Origin: Chara braunii
Taxonomy: Eukaryota; Streptophyta; Charophyceae; Charales; Characeae
Assembly (NCBI GenBank): GCA_003427395.1
Contig: BFEA01000249.1
Location: 595,061-621,053 of the forward strand
DNA length: 25,993 nucleotides
Direction: 5' to 3'
The translations under genes and the position numbers were made by a program. Position 1 is the first letter of the stretch. Each line of letters starts with the position of its first letter. Below the pieces are notes generated by a model. The model did not search any database, was not told the origin of the DNA, and saw only the letters and a list, made by a program, of their open reading frames with translations. Shown one piece after another: positions 9,192 to 18,500 of the stretch.

Positions 9192-10019
9192 TCAGAACCG
9201 ACACATGTCGGCTCCGATACCAACCTCACTCCCTGTGCTGTCTTTCGTTCGGAATGCTAGATGTGCGAAAAGAAGCCCAGAAAAACAGCAAGATGGGGTG
9301 TGCCAAGGATTTTTGGAAATTGAGTGTGGGGACACAGACGGAACTGAAATCCCCCGTGTCGGTCCGATGAAGTAAGTCGGTTGCTTTCGCGCGTTGCGGA
9401 ATGCGCGTGCGGGCACGGCTCGAAAAGAGAAAAATCCAAATTCTTCCCACCGTGCTACGACCCGTCGTTTAGAGCGGAAGGGTTTCAGCACTCTTCGCAT
9501 GTCTCGTTTTCGTATCAAATCCCGTCATCGCTCGCTGGTCAGTTCTGAGTCTGATGTGGAGGGTCTCAGCCCCGTGGCTCTTTCCTTATGCTCGTCCTCA
9601 CTCCGTATTCGATAGTGGAAGCCCTTTGCTTCGTAGCGATCGAAACGCTGGCACTCTGTGCACAGGGTTCGAGGCCAATGGGGCGCCACTGCCGTCCACG
9701 GAATGACGATCAGCTCGTTAAAGGGGAGCAATATTGAGTAGGGTGAAAAGTGCGTGTCGATAATAACAAACCTAGTCTCTACGAACCCAAAACAACGGTT
9801 TGCCAGAGGGAAGTAGTATCGCCCGCCGATCTGTGCGACAACTTCTCGTACGTCCCACTCGCATACATGTGTCCTTTCCTCATTGTAAGGAAAAGGTCGT
9901 GTTGATACGGGAGGTACGGGAGGCTGACGCCCGATCGAAGGGTGCTTGTCAGTCCACATGTCAATCAATTGCAAAAACTCCGAGACGTCATCAAGGAGAA
10001 ACACTCGTGCAATCTCCAA
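9192..10019 (-). pseudogene. Unrecognised ORF upstream of gag, split by one TGA
   Basis: On the minus strand an ATG at 10019 opens a 164-codon frame that stops at TGA 9525-9527. The same frame continues open to about 9192, with plausible basic sequence right across the stop, so I read it as one ORF of about 275 codons with a single nonsense change (CGA to TGA). The product has no recognised domain. Visible stretches include FVIIDTHFSPYSILLPFNELIVIPW and a C-x2-C pair (CTEC); residues after the stop are Arg rich (KRDMRRVLKPFRSKRR). It could be an accessory protein, an N-terminal extension of Gag, or a captured host fragment. It lies between the putative promoter and gag. Confidence 0.45.
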
Positions 10020-11267
10020 TCAATCCTTTTCAACACGAGGGAGAGAGAAAAAACACGCATCAGCTCGATCATGCATGTAGCTGAGGGACCGACCCGTGAC
10101 TCAGGTTCCCGTAAACCTCCGTGGTGTTGATCCCAGGCGCCTTATTTATCGAGGTTGCCCTGTAGATCAGCTGCAGATGTCGTGCAACATAAGGCAGATG
10201 GCATGCGCAGTGCATTCAGAACTACAAATCTAAACAGTCTTGCATTCTCGGACAAAATCCCGACAACAATTGTCTAATCAACGCAAAAAGACGCGTACCT
10301 CCATACATACATTCACTGTGGAAGGTGCGAAAATGAGATATGCACAGGGATAAAAGATGGATCGCCGAATAATACACACGCATCCACCGTTCACAAGACA
10401 AGAAAACGGGGTTCTTGCATAGGGGAACTACCCAGGAAACTAATGGAAGAGTTCCGGAAGAAGTTCTTTCACACAGGAACAACATGCAGACTCATTCCCA
10501 TTTGAAAGAGAGACAAACATCGAGACGCATCATCATTCAAAGATAGAGGAGAGAGAGGGAGACGAGGGAGGAATGTCGAGATAGGAGGGGACAAGATCCG
10601 AAAAGAGGAAGTTTGGCGTTGCCGCCGTACACTTTTTCCAGAGATAAAGATTCGCAACGACAAAGATACATTCGCCGTTAATTCCAACATGGCCCCTGAC
10701 CAATCACTCACTCAACTCCAATCATCGATCCTCATACCCGCACCGACGATCCCCGCCGCCGCGTGCTAACTTCCACCACTGCGATCGTCACCCCGCCGAC
10801 ATGAACTCGACGCGGTTCGCCCAGATCCCACAGTCCGTCTTGGCGATAAAGCACACAACCGGCCAGCCTATCGTCAGCCCGACAGGACTTTCTGACTCGC
10901 ACCAAACACTCTATCTAGCCACTGCTTCCCGGAAGCTGGCTTGAGAGTCGAGAACGTAAGAGAGCTTTGCGGGCGCGTTTGCGGAATTTATAGTGGCGAG
11001 GAGGGAGACAAGGGAGAGAGAAGGCAGGGGGAAAGCCGAGGTGTAAGGAGAGAAGCAGGAGGAGAAGACTTGGCGAGAAGCGCGCTATAGAAGCCATGTT
11101 GATTCTTCGGGACTCAGCGATTGGCCAATCAAACTCGTCGCGCAATAGGAAGATCGTACCGTACGCCGCGTCTGATTGGTGGCCGAGAGTAATCGAAGGA
11201 TCGACCGGACTTCGCAAGCTTTGCTCGAAGGGCGAGAGAAGAAAAAGGTGCGAGAAGTAGCGCAAGA
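10020..11267 (-). other. Leader and inner LTR region, no gene seen
   Basis: About 1.25 kb without a convincing reading frame. The right LTR must extend some way into this region because its other copy is cut by the window start. Read on the minus strand it holds CCAAT and TATA-like boxes (separate entry) and then a long leader toward the ORF at 10019. I could not find a minus-strand primer-binding site with a credible T-loop match. A purine-rich run at 11231-11248 (GGCGAGAGAAGAAAAAGG) is followed by TG on the plus strand, which could be read as a polypurine tract plus LTR start in the opposite orientation. Confidence 0.4.
10985..11179 (-). promoter_or_regulatory. Putative minus-strand promoter: two CCAAT boxes and a TATA box
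   Basis: On the minus strand a CCAAT box is present at 11179-11175, and another lies in the 12-bp palindrome GATTGGCCAATC at 11119-11130. A TATAAATT sequence follows at 10992-10985. The boxes lie about 130 and 185 bp upstream of the TATA element, a normal order for a U3 promoter, and point toward the upstream ORF and gag. Motif presence is seen; promoter activity is inferred. It would place the transcription start near 10955. Confidence 0.4.
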
Positions 11268-11896
11268 TTCAGATGGTCAAGAAAGGGGAAATGGGCGCGC
11301 AAAAAGTTGAGCGGGAGAGAGAAAGAGAGGGAGAAAAACAGTTACGAGGAGAGAGGAAGAGGAGGGGGAAGGAAAAAGGAGCGCGGGAGAGAGCGATGCG
11401 GGGGACAGAGAGGAAAGAGCTTTGCATGCGTGGCGTCGTCAAAAAAAAAAAAAAAGACACCGAAATAGTTACAACTTGCCTACATCCTAAACCAATTCAA
11501 AATTGAAATCACCATATCCGCGTGCGGAAGAGTGACGCGGGAAAAGAAAGTCCTACGCCTATTCGCATCCCCACAAAATTCCGAGAGTTTTCCCCAACGC
11601 GACCGAGAACGTTCACACACAAAAAGGACACGTCGAAGTTCCGCTTATCCCGGAATACCCAATTGCCGGGCCCAATTCCCAGTGCGCTCGCTAAGGCGCG
11701 TGTAAATTCCGATGCATTTCCTGACGTGCAAAAAGAAAAAAGCAGAACCGAAGAATCACAAAAGCTTCCGGAAGATGGGGGCTCGAAACGCGGCACCCGA
11801 AATCAAGAAAAACGAAACGGGGTCTTTATGGGGTGGGTATGATACAAGCGAAAAGGGTACGAAAGATAGCACGGGTTCGGGAAGTAGTTCGTCACA
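11268..11896 (-). repeat. LTR-like direct repeat, right copy
   Basis: This is the visible partner of 1-630. Relative to the minus-strand gag-pol it is the 5' LTR, starting TGTGACGAAC at 11896. It probably extends left of 11268, where the other copy is cut off by the window. The boundary at 11896 is sharp: the next base begins an open LINE reading frame. The five bases after it (ACCGC) would be the target-site duplication on this side; the partner lies outside the window. Confidence 0.78.
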
Positions 11897-12830
11897 ACCG
11901 CCCCAGGCCTTCCTCAGCTCAATAAAGTGAGAGAGTTTAAGAGGTACGGCCTCACAAACCTGCAACCCATAAGGGTGGAGTGGGGAAGCCAAAATGGGTG
12001 GAGCCTGGGGGACGATGGGACTGCCATTGAAGACTTGTGTATCGATAAAGCAGCTTGGGGCTGGAAGGTGAATGAGGAGGAATGGTGGAACTTGGAGAAG
12101 GGTGAAGAAGCGATTGCTCATAGACAGCATGAAAGAGATCGCTCAATAGGTAAGTATCTGGCAGACAAGTGGGAAAGAGTCTGCCCACACTTGGCCCCAC
12201 CGAGCGAGAAAGACCTCCAGAGGGGGTGGTCAACTCCCAAGTCTCCCATCACAAAAGCTCGCCTCCCTGCTCTGGCTTCAATCCCATCAAGCAGTACCGG
12301 TAGCCAGATGGTTGAGGAAGAGGGGAATGGCAGTCAGAGAAGCATGCGACAGATGCAACTGGGTGTTTGAAACACAACACCATCTGTGGTGGGCGTGCCA
12401 AAAATCAAGAAGGTGGTGGGATTGGTGGTTTAGACACTGGAAGAAGTGGTCTGGAAGGTCAGACATGACTGGAGAGCGTTGGGTGATCTTGGGAATCCTG
12501 CCAGAAAATTTGAAGATTGAGGAAGGATGGGGGTACGCAGCGCAAGTATGCAGGGCTGTGCTGATGTGGATGATCTGGACTGATCGAAATGATCAAAGGT
12601 TCAAGGGTCAGAGTATGCCAGAAGCCCAGGCAGAGAATCTGTTTCGCAAGTTACTCCAAAACGAGATCCGAGCAGACTTGAGGAGGAAAGCAAGGAGCGG
12701 AAAGGGAAGAGAGGGCTTGAGATGGTTTCGAAATACATGGACCCTGAACGAGTCCGTGGTGTGGGTGTCAGAGGATGGTCGGCTGCGCTTCTCCAACTGG
12801 TGGAATAAAGGTGTGCAAGAGCCTGGCTGA
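11897..12830 (+). pseudogene. LINE (non-LTR retrotransposon) ORF2 C-terminal fragment with zf-RVT zinc finger
   Basis: The plus strand is open from the first base after the LTR and encodes the region between reverse transcriptase and the C-terminal zinc finger of plant LINEs (PHLAPPSEKDLQRGW), until a frameshift near 12268-12276. In the new frame it reads LWLQSHQAVPVARWLRKRG and then the zf-RVT signature CDRC, HHLWWAC, with many Trp, followed by a typical C-terminal tail (MWMIWTDRNDQRF) to a stop at 12828-12830. ORF2 supplies endonuclease and reverse transcriptase for target-primed insertion; those domains are absent here and would lie beyond the LTR element, left of the window. The copy is dead because of the insertion and the frameshift. 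Confidence 0.85.
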
Positions 12831-13163
12831 GTAGTATGCAGTAGGGAGCGTGGAGTGTATGGTCTTCCTTGGGGTGGATTCTTTCCTGCGAACCAGGACA
12901 CTCGGTTCCTATAGGTGGCCAACTGAGGCCACGTTGGGTAGGGAGGGAGGAGAGTGTCAGGATCTATAACGGAACAATAGTTCGGCTCGGTCGGAATAGG
13001 CCGGGTTCAGACGGTGGTAGGATAGGTCTGTGGATTAGTAGATAGTTCGAGGCTAGTAGTAGCGTAGTAGGTAGGGTAGATAAGTAAAAGCAGGGCCGGA
13101 GTGAGATACGGTGGAGCGTGAGTTGTGGCAATTGTTGTATTCCTACAAGTTCTGTTTTTTTTT
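12831..13163 (+). mobile_element. Probable 3' untranslated region of the LINE
   Basis: This non-coding stretch follows the ORF2 stop. It is rich in short GTAG-type repeats (about 13010-13085) and ends with a T9 run at 13155-13163, a possible LINE 3' end. No target-site duplication can be tested because the 5' end of the LINE is not in the window. Confidence 0.45.
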
Positions 13164-13262
13164 ATCAACAGATTCAGGTAATTTTCCACTCGTGTTGAGG
13201 CATTTCATTTCGCAGGTTGAAGCCTGTAATCTAAACTGGCTGATGCTGCCAGGATAACTCCG

Positions 13263-13753
13263 GGGACCAAGTCCCACTTGCAGCGGTTTAGTCCTCAGTT
13301 CGGGAACCTGTGTTTTGTCCGACACGTTTCCTGACCGCTGATTGACATTGATCGTAGGGCGCATGGTCGGTTATGTTTTCTTCGAACGGAATGGATTGAA
13401 TGTTGCTATGTAGCGGTTTCCCATTGGCTGTTATAGTCGGAATGAGCTCTTTCACTCGCAGGGAACGGTCCTCGTCCGTAGCCTGACCCCAGTCGGGCTA
13501 GACGTGGGAACCGTCCATCGTCTTGTATTTCCACAGAAACTAAAAGTTTTTCCCGACAATGCCGCTGCCATAGCCTTGGTTACCAGACTGAACGGCCTTT
13601 CATCATTACTGTCATTAAGCACGTTCAAATCCTGATATTTTTCGCGATTTAACCCGCCGTTTGTCGACCAGCCGCACATTGCCACACGAAGTCACACAGT
13701 GTCGTGCAGTACTGGCTACGGGAACTAAACCGCTGCAAGTGGGACTTGGTCCC
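13263..13753. repeat. Inverted-repeat unit of about 490 bp with perfect 30-bp arms (MITE-like)
   Basis: Positions 13263-13292 are the exact reverse complement of 13724-13753, and the match continues imperfectly for a few bases on both sides. Each arm starts with the small hairpin GGGACCAAGTCCC. The roughly 430 bp between the arms has no convincing gene; a 77-codon minus-strand frame (13685-13452) exists but is not recognised. The arrangement resembles a foldback element or MITE with terminal inverted repeats. No clear target-site duplication is visible outside the arms. Confidence 0.6.
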
Positions 13754-13888
13754 GGGTGGAATTGTGAGGTCCCCGGCCTCGAAGTTGATTTGGAATATAA
13801 AGGTATCTGGAAAAAAAAAAAAAAGTATTTTTAAATCACGATTTCGGGATTAGGGTGCACTTGAGACTCTTTATGCAGCGGTGACGCA

Positions 13889-13940
13889 CACTTGAAACTT
13901 GAAACTTGAAACTTCAACTTGAAACTTCAAGTTTCAAGTG
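13889..13940. repeat. Short tandem ACTTGAA repeats forming a hairpin
   Basis: The heptamer ACTTGAA is repeated three times with variants following. The outer 15 bp (13889-13903, CACTTGAAACTTGAA) are the exact reverse complement of 13926-13940, with a 22-bp loop that itself contains related repeats. Confidence 0.7.
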
Positions 13941-14765
13941 TAGTGCAGCGAGGCCATCTCTTTCGATGCAATAGCTCCGTTTTTGAAATCTTGGCCGTGT
14001 GGAAGGCGAGCAGTAAATGCTTACGCATTAACAGTTTTCATCCGATGGCGGAGGGACTGCATATTGTACAGAGGCCACCACCAGTCAATCAAGGACGGCC
14101 GGTACGTGGCATCACCTGTGTAATCAATTCTCGGGCGAGATCAGGGTATCTTCCGCGCGAAATCAGTGCGAGATCAGAGTGTTTTTCGCGTGACGAACGC
14201 GATGTGCCGATCCTCTCTGTTTGTGGTTCTACCCGTCATGCCCTCCTTGGTGTACAACCGATGATCGGTTCTCTGCGCGACGCTCTGTTTCTGCTGCTTT
14301 CGGATGGTTGCGGTGAACTGTGAAGGTGATACGCCGCTCCGGCCGTCGCAATTGCAGTCAGCTGCATTCAAAAAGTTAGTGTGAGTGTGTCCTCATTTCA
14401 TCCATTTACGTCGTCGGTGATGTTGTTGGTTTGGGATTCAGTTCCTGTTCGCGCTTCAGCTCCTCGATGTCCTAGCCCTTGCCATGGCGGGTGATACACT
14501 GACTACTGTCGACATTCTTCTCGCGCCGATTCCATTACGTGCATGCTGCATATCATTTAGAGCATACTCTCACTGTCTTTTATGACTGATCGAGAATGCG
14601 ACCGCAGCTGGATGTATCTGACCGTAATTACGTCAGAAATCTGTAGAAAAGTCCTAGTTTGAGTATGCTCTCATTCTGTTTATTTCTTATAGAGTTTCCA
14701 TCACGCGATTACTGGATATCATGATTCTGTTAATGTGCTTTTCCTCCAGCTTTTCTTGCCACCGT
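13941..14765. other. Intergenic DNA, no gene seen
   Basis: About 825 bp with no convincing reading frame; a 134-codon plus-strand frame (13919-14323) shows no domain and begins inside the hairpin repeat. An 11-bp inverted pair, AGAGCATACTC near 14559 and GAGTATGCTCT near 14662, is present but short. Confidence 0.5.
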
Positions 14766-14865
14766 CTTCAGCCGAATAGAATGCCCTGTAATCATAGCCG
14801 CATTTGGGCAGCTTTTGGTCTAGATACAACGATAATGACGGGGTGGGCGTTCTATTCGGGTGAAG
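14766..14865. repeat. 100-bp imperfect hairpin unit
   Basis: The 21 bp at 14766-14786 pair with 14845-14865 as inverted repeats, 19 of 21 bases matching (core CCGAATAGAATGCCC). The loop is about 58 bp. It directly abuts the tandem repeat that starts at 14865. It may be a tiny foldback element or a structured upstream element of APC1. Confidence 0.5.
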
Positions 14866-15114
14866 TCACGGGAAAAAAAAAAAGAAGGGATTAACTAACG
14901 AGAAATTGCTTCATTGGTCCATGCGGGGTGCAAGGACGGCAAAGAGGCTTTGGTAATGGTATGTTTAGTCACGGGTAAAAAAGAAAGGATGAACTAGGTC
15001 CATGTGGTATGTTTAGTCACGGGGAAAAGGGAAAGGATGAACTATCGCGAGAGATTGCTGCACTGGTCCATGCGGGGGAAAGTACGGGAAAGGTGCTTTG
15101 ATTATGGTATGTTT
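14865..15114. repeat. Degenerate tandem repeat, three units of about 100 bp
   Basis: Units start at GTCACGGG at 14865, 14968 and 15016, and each ends with TGGTATGTTT. Units 1 (about 103 bp) and 3 (about 99 bp) share A/G-rich tract, GGATGAACTA-like, GAGAAATTGCT-like and TGGTCCATGCGGGG segments. The middle unit is only 48 bp and has lost its central part. The array lies about 470 to 720 bp upstream of the APC1 start codon. Confidence 0.65.
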
Positions 15115-15240
15115 CCGTTGCAGTTACCCTCGCACTCGGGGCAATGACGGCAACTGTATCCCGCACTGGTGAATGACGACAGGTGTTAGGGGATGACATG
15201 CGGCTGACCGTGCGCCTAGGACGGCAGCACCTTTGGTGAT

Positions 15241-15245
<5 letters not shown>

Positions 15246-15329
<84 letters not shown>

Positions 15330-15330
15330 N

Positions 15331-15374
<44 letters not shown>

Positions 15375-15393
15375 GAGAGAGAGGGGGGGGGGG
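15246..15393 (+). repeat. (GA)n microsatellite with assembly ambiguity, followed by a G11 run
   Basis: About 135 bp of nearly pure GA dinucleotide repeat, with an N at 15330 and one GT interruption at 15371-15372, then eleven G at 15383-15393. It ends about 190 bp before the APC1 ATG, so it is in the promoter or 5' untranslated region. The N suggests that the true length is not resolved. GA repeats near plant promoters can bind GAGA-binding (BPC-type) factors; whether this one does is unknown. Confidence 0.9.
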
Positions 15394-15579
15394 TTGCTGG
15401 CGGCCAGTGGTTGGTTGTTCCATGCTGAATCTGGTATGCTCATTTGGGCTTGCGTGGGGAATTTGATGTTGTCACCCGATGATTGCAGCCGCAATGAGAG
15501 GATGCGGAAGCGCGGTTTGTATGTAGGGACCAGCGGCTTCTAGGCCTCTGCGAGGAGTAGCCGGAGAGAGGTCCGAGGA

Positions 15580-18500
15580 ATGACCGAGATGTGTGCAATG
15601 GAGCCTTTTCGCCCGGTGTCTTTCTTGGGGTGGTTCGAACCATTCGGAGCCTCTTTGGAGCGGAAGGGGGAGCACCACAACAAAAGCACTGCAGGACGAT
15701 CGGATCGAAATTCGAGCGGCAGTCGATGTCCGCCTCTCTGTGATTGGTTTTCAACCCCGTCCATTGGAGGTGGGGGAAGGAGATCGACTAGCCTTGGTGA
15801 TGGGATTGTCGGCGAGATAGCAGGGGGGGGAGGGGGAGGAGGAGGAGGAGGAGGAGGAGGAGGAGGAGGCGTGTCTCGCCGAATGTCAATTTGCGGAACG
15901 GGGAATCGGGCGGAAAGTGGAGGTGGGCAATGGGGAGGTTCAGGAGCTGACAGCGGGTTTTACTACTCTCTATCAGAGGGAATGGAGATGGTAGGGATCG
16001 AGGGGGATGGAGATAGAGAGGAGGAAGTGATGTGGGGACGGAGGAGGAAGGCGAGGAGCAGCAGGGGAACCGGATCGGGATATGGATATGAAGGGCACGA
16101 TGAGGAGCTATTCATTAGTGGGAGGAGCGTTATTTGGAGCGCGGGAAATCGCATTCGAAAGCGGTTCAGAACGTCTTCTGCCGTCTTGCAAGCAGAGTGG
16201 TGTCATGTTGGCGAGGGTTCGAGACCATGCTTGTGCCTCCTCCATGTCGACTCGCTGACAACGTACAGCCATTTTGGCTCATCGCACGCGCTGCCCCTCC
16301 CCTGCGCTCCGCGCGCGTTGTGGGCCATTCCCGAAGGGCTCTTGTTGCAGTGTGCGCCGGCGCCTGTGCTGCAGCAAACCTCCCTGATGCCTTACGGTTC
16401 GGGAGGGAGGCCGCGGTCGACTACCATCCCTTTCAGTCGGGATCGGGATCAAATCACTCCGCCGTCGTCCTCGTCAGCTGGGGGAGCGGGGGGCAGGGAG
16501 AGAGTGCAACAACAGCATCTGCACCGGAAGCAGAGCCTGGGCGGTGCGGGAACACCCTTCTTGGAGACCTTGGGGGGAGGGGCAGGTCTGGGTAATGTTG
16601 CCGGAGGTGGAGGAGGGGGGAGCGGTATGGCGATGTTGACAGAGAAGTCGCCCGTGCTTTACTCCCTCATCCACCCTCTTGAGGAGTTTCAGCCGGTTCT
16701 GATGGCCGACGGTAACTGTCCGGAAGTGTGGGTGGGGCAAGGAGACGTGCTTTCAGATCCCGACGATTGTGTTGTCTGGACCTCCAGATGGCTACCGCTT
16801 ATTATCACCTACCACTTGGGATACCGACGGCACAGCATTTGGCGTTTGCGTTCATTCAAGGACGATTTACGCGGGGGTATGGGCATGTCATTGTCCTCAC
16901 CTTTCTCGATGGAAAGTACACATGGGAGGCGTGGGGGCCAGGTCGGAGAAGGACTGGGAGGACGAGGAGGAGGCGGCGGCGGCGCATGGGAAACTAACTC
17001 CGCCAGGCTGAGCGATCTTGACGCCCCCACGTGTATGGCGATCCAGCATTTATGGTGCGATGGTGGGGAGGTGGCGCGGGGGTCGCAATTTATGGCGGCA
17101 ACTGATGAGTCTGGTGCTATTCTGCTTTGCTTCCTGATTGCCGAGCAGCGATTGCTGCGCGCCGTTCGAGTAACCATGGAGGAGGATAACGACGATGAGA
17201 GTGATGACAACGATAGGGCGGCGAGTGGTGGTGGAGGAGTTTCTCAATCGGACGGGCACTGCGTTCGTCATGGAAGGAAAGAGGGCAAAGACCACATCGA
17301 TCGAGCGAGCCTGGCCTTCTCTCTGCCAGCTATGGCTGCGACGCCTGTTATCAGTTCTCGAACCACACCCACATCTCGCGGCCTCAGGCAGTACGATCTA
17401 TTGGTCCTTGGAGTGGACGGGAAGTTGAGATTGCATGTAGGAGAACATCCAATTTGTATTCTCTATATGCCGGACTCGCTCGGCTTGGCATCAGATATCA
17501 GCAGGGGAGGAGAAGTAGGTGAAGGGGGTGAAGAGCGCACCACTTCGAAGATCAAGACCGATGAACGAATGGTCGATGGCATCGGTGGTGTAGGTTCGTT
17601 TGCTTTTGCGGAACCTGAAGCTCAATCACCCACCGCAGTGGTGGGAGGAGGAGGAGGAGTAGGAGGTGACGGAGCGTTTGCCTCTCCGCCCGACCTCGCG
17701 GCTTGGGATTTGCCTCCGTCTGGTGGTGCAGCGGCAATTGTTGGGATCCGGGATGCAGTGGAGGACAGAGTTAATCTGGTGCTTTCCGACGGATCCGTCT
17801 GCCGGTGTTCAGTGAGCATTGCTCCCTCCTCGACGCTGGTGTCGACCTCGATGGCTGCGTTGTCCGTGTGCTTGGAGAGGACGGTGTATCGAACCCTGGT
17901 GCGCGCATTCGTAGCTCGTATGGTGGCGATCGGAGGAAGGGATCTTCTGGGAGAACGTCGACGAGTATCACATGAAGGCCCCGAGTGTGCGGAGAGAGAC
18001 GGCCGCTCTGGAAGTGACGTGTCAGATAGCGAATGGCTAGCCTTTTCGGAGATGATAGAGAGTTGCTGCTTGAAGTACCGGGGAGGGGGTGAAGACGGCG
18101 AAGTGGATTGTAAACAGAGCGGCAATGGGAAGGGGGGAGGTTGTGGTGGTGGTGGTGGAGGGGGAGAGGGAGTGGAACGAAGCGCTTGGGAGTTTCTATG
18201 CCACAGCGAGATGCACGCTCGAGTGAGGGCGCGTTGCCTCTTGTCTGCCTTCTCATTGCCTAACGATAGTAGAATAAACAAAGAGCGAAGCTGCACTGTC
18301 GTGGAGTGCGAGAGAGAGCAGTTGAGCGCGCGAGAGAAGGAGCGAAGCCGCACTGTCGTCGGCGCCGCTGCCTATGGTGGAGAGGTGCGGTCTTCTTCTT
18401 CTGAGGGGTTGCCGCCCCCGTGTAACTTGGGGGGATTAGTAGATCGCGAGTGTCTTAGAGAGATTTTACTGATCCTGCACGCGGTATATGAAGACTTCAA

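Larger units (their letters stand above)
1..11896 (-). mobile_element. Degenerate Ty3/gypsy LTR retrotransposon with accessory ORFs
   Basis: The minus strand carries gag, protease, reverse transcriptase, RNase H and integrase in that order, which is the Ty3/gypsy order (in Ty1/copia integrase precedes reverse transcriptase). Direct repeats of about 630 bp (1-630 and 11268-11896) flank the unit and are taken as LTRs; the left one is cut by the window start. By eye the repeats differ at roughly 23 positions, mostly transitions, so about 4 percent, meaning the insertion is not brand new. The unit is long for a gypsy element because it carries extra ORFs on both sides of gag-pol and a PHD-like insert between RNase H and integrase. 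At least nine in-frame stops and two frameshifts make it non-autonomous as assembled. The order and motifs are seen; the assignment of these repeats as the LTRs of this gag-pol is inferred, and one feature argues against it (see findings). Confidence 0.85.

Noticed and set aside
9660-9692. Primer-binding site starting TGGCGCCCC on the minus strand
   Set aside because: It resembles common gypsy sites, but the T-arm spacing is off by two bases and it lies inside an open reading frame.
10885-10910. Minus-strand primer-binding site starting TGGTGCGAGTC
   Set aside because: The position downstream of the TATA box is attractive, but the following bases do not match a tRNA T stem and T loop, and the preceding bases do not end in CA.
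10915-11094. Short minus-strand ORF starting MASIARF with a Leu-rich, signal-peptide-like start
   Set aside because: It overlaps the putative TATA box and LTR, is short, and has no support beyond a chance hydrophobic stretch.
15246-15393. CRISPR-like or other spaced repeat array
   Set aside because: It is a plain dinucleotide microsatellite without spacers.
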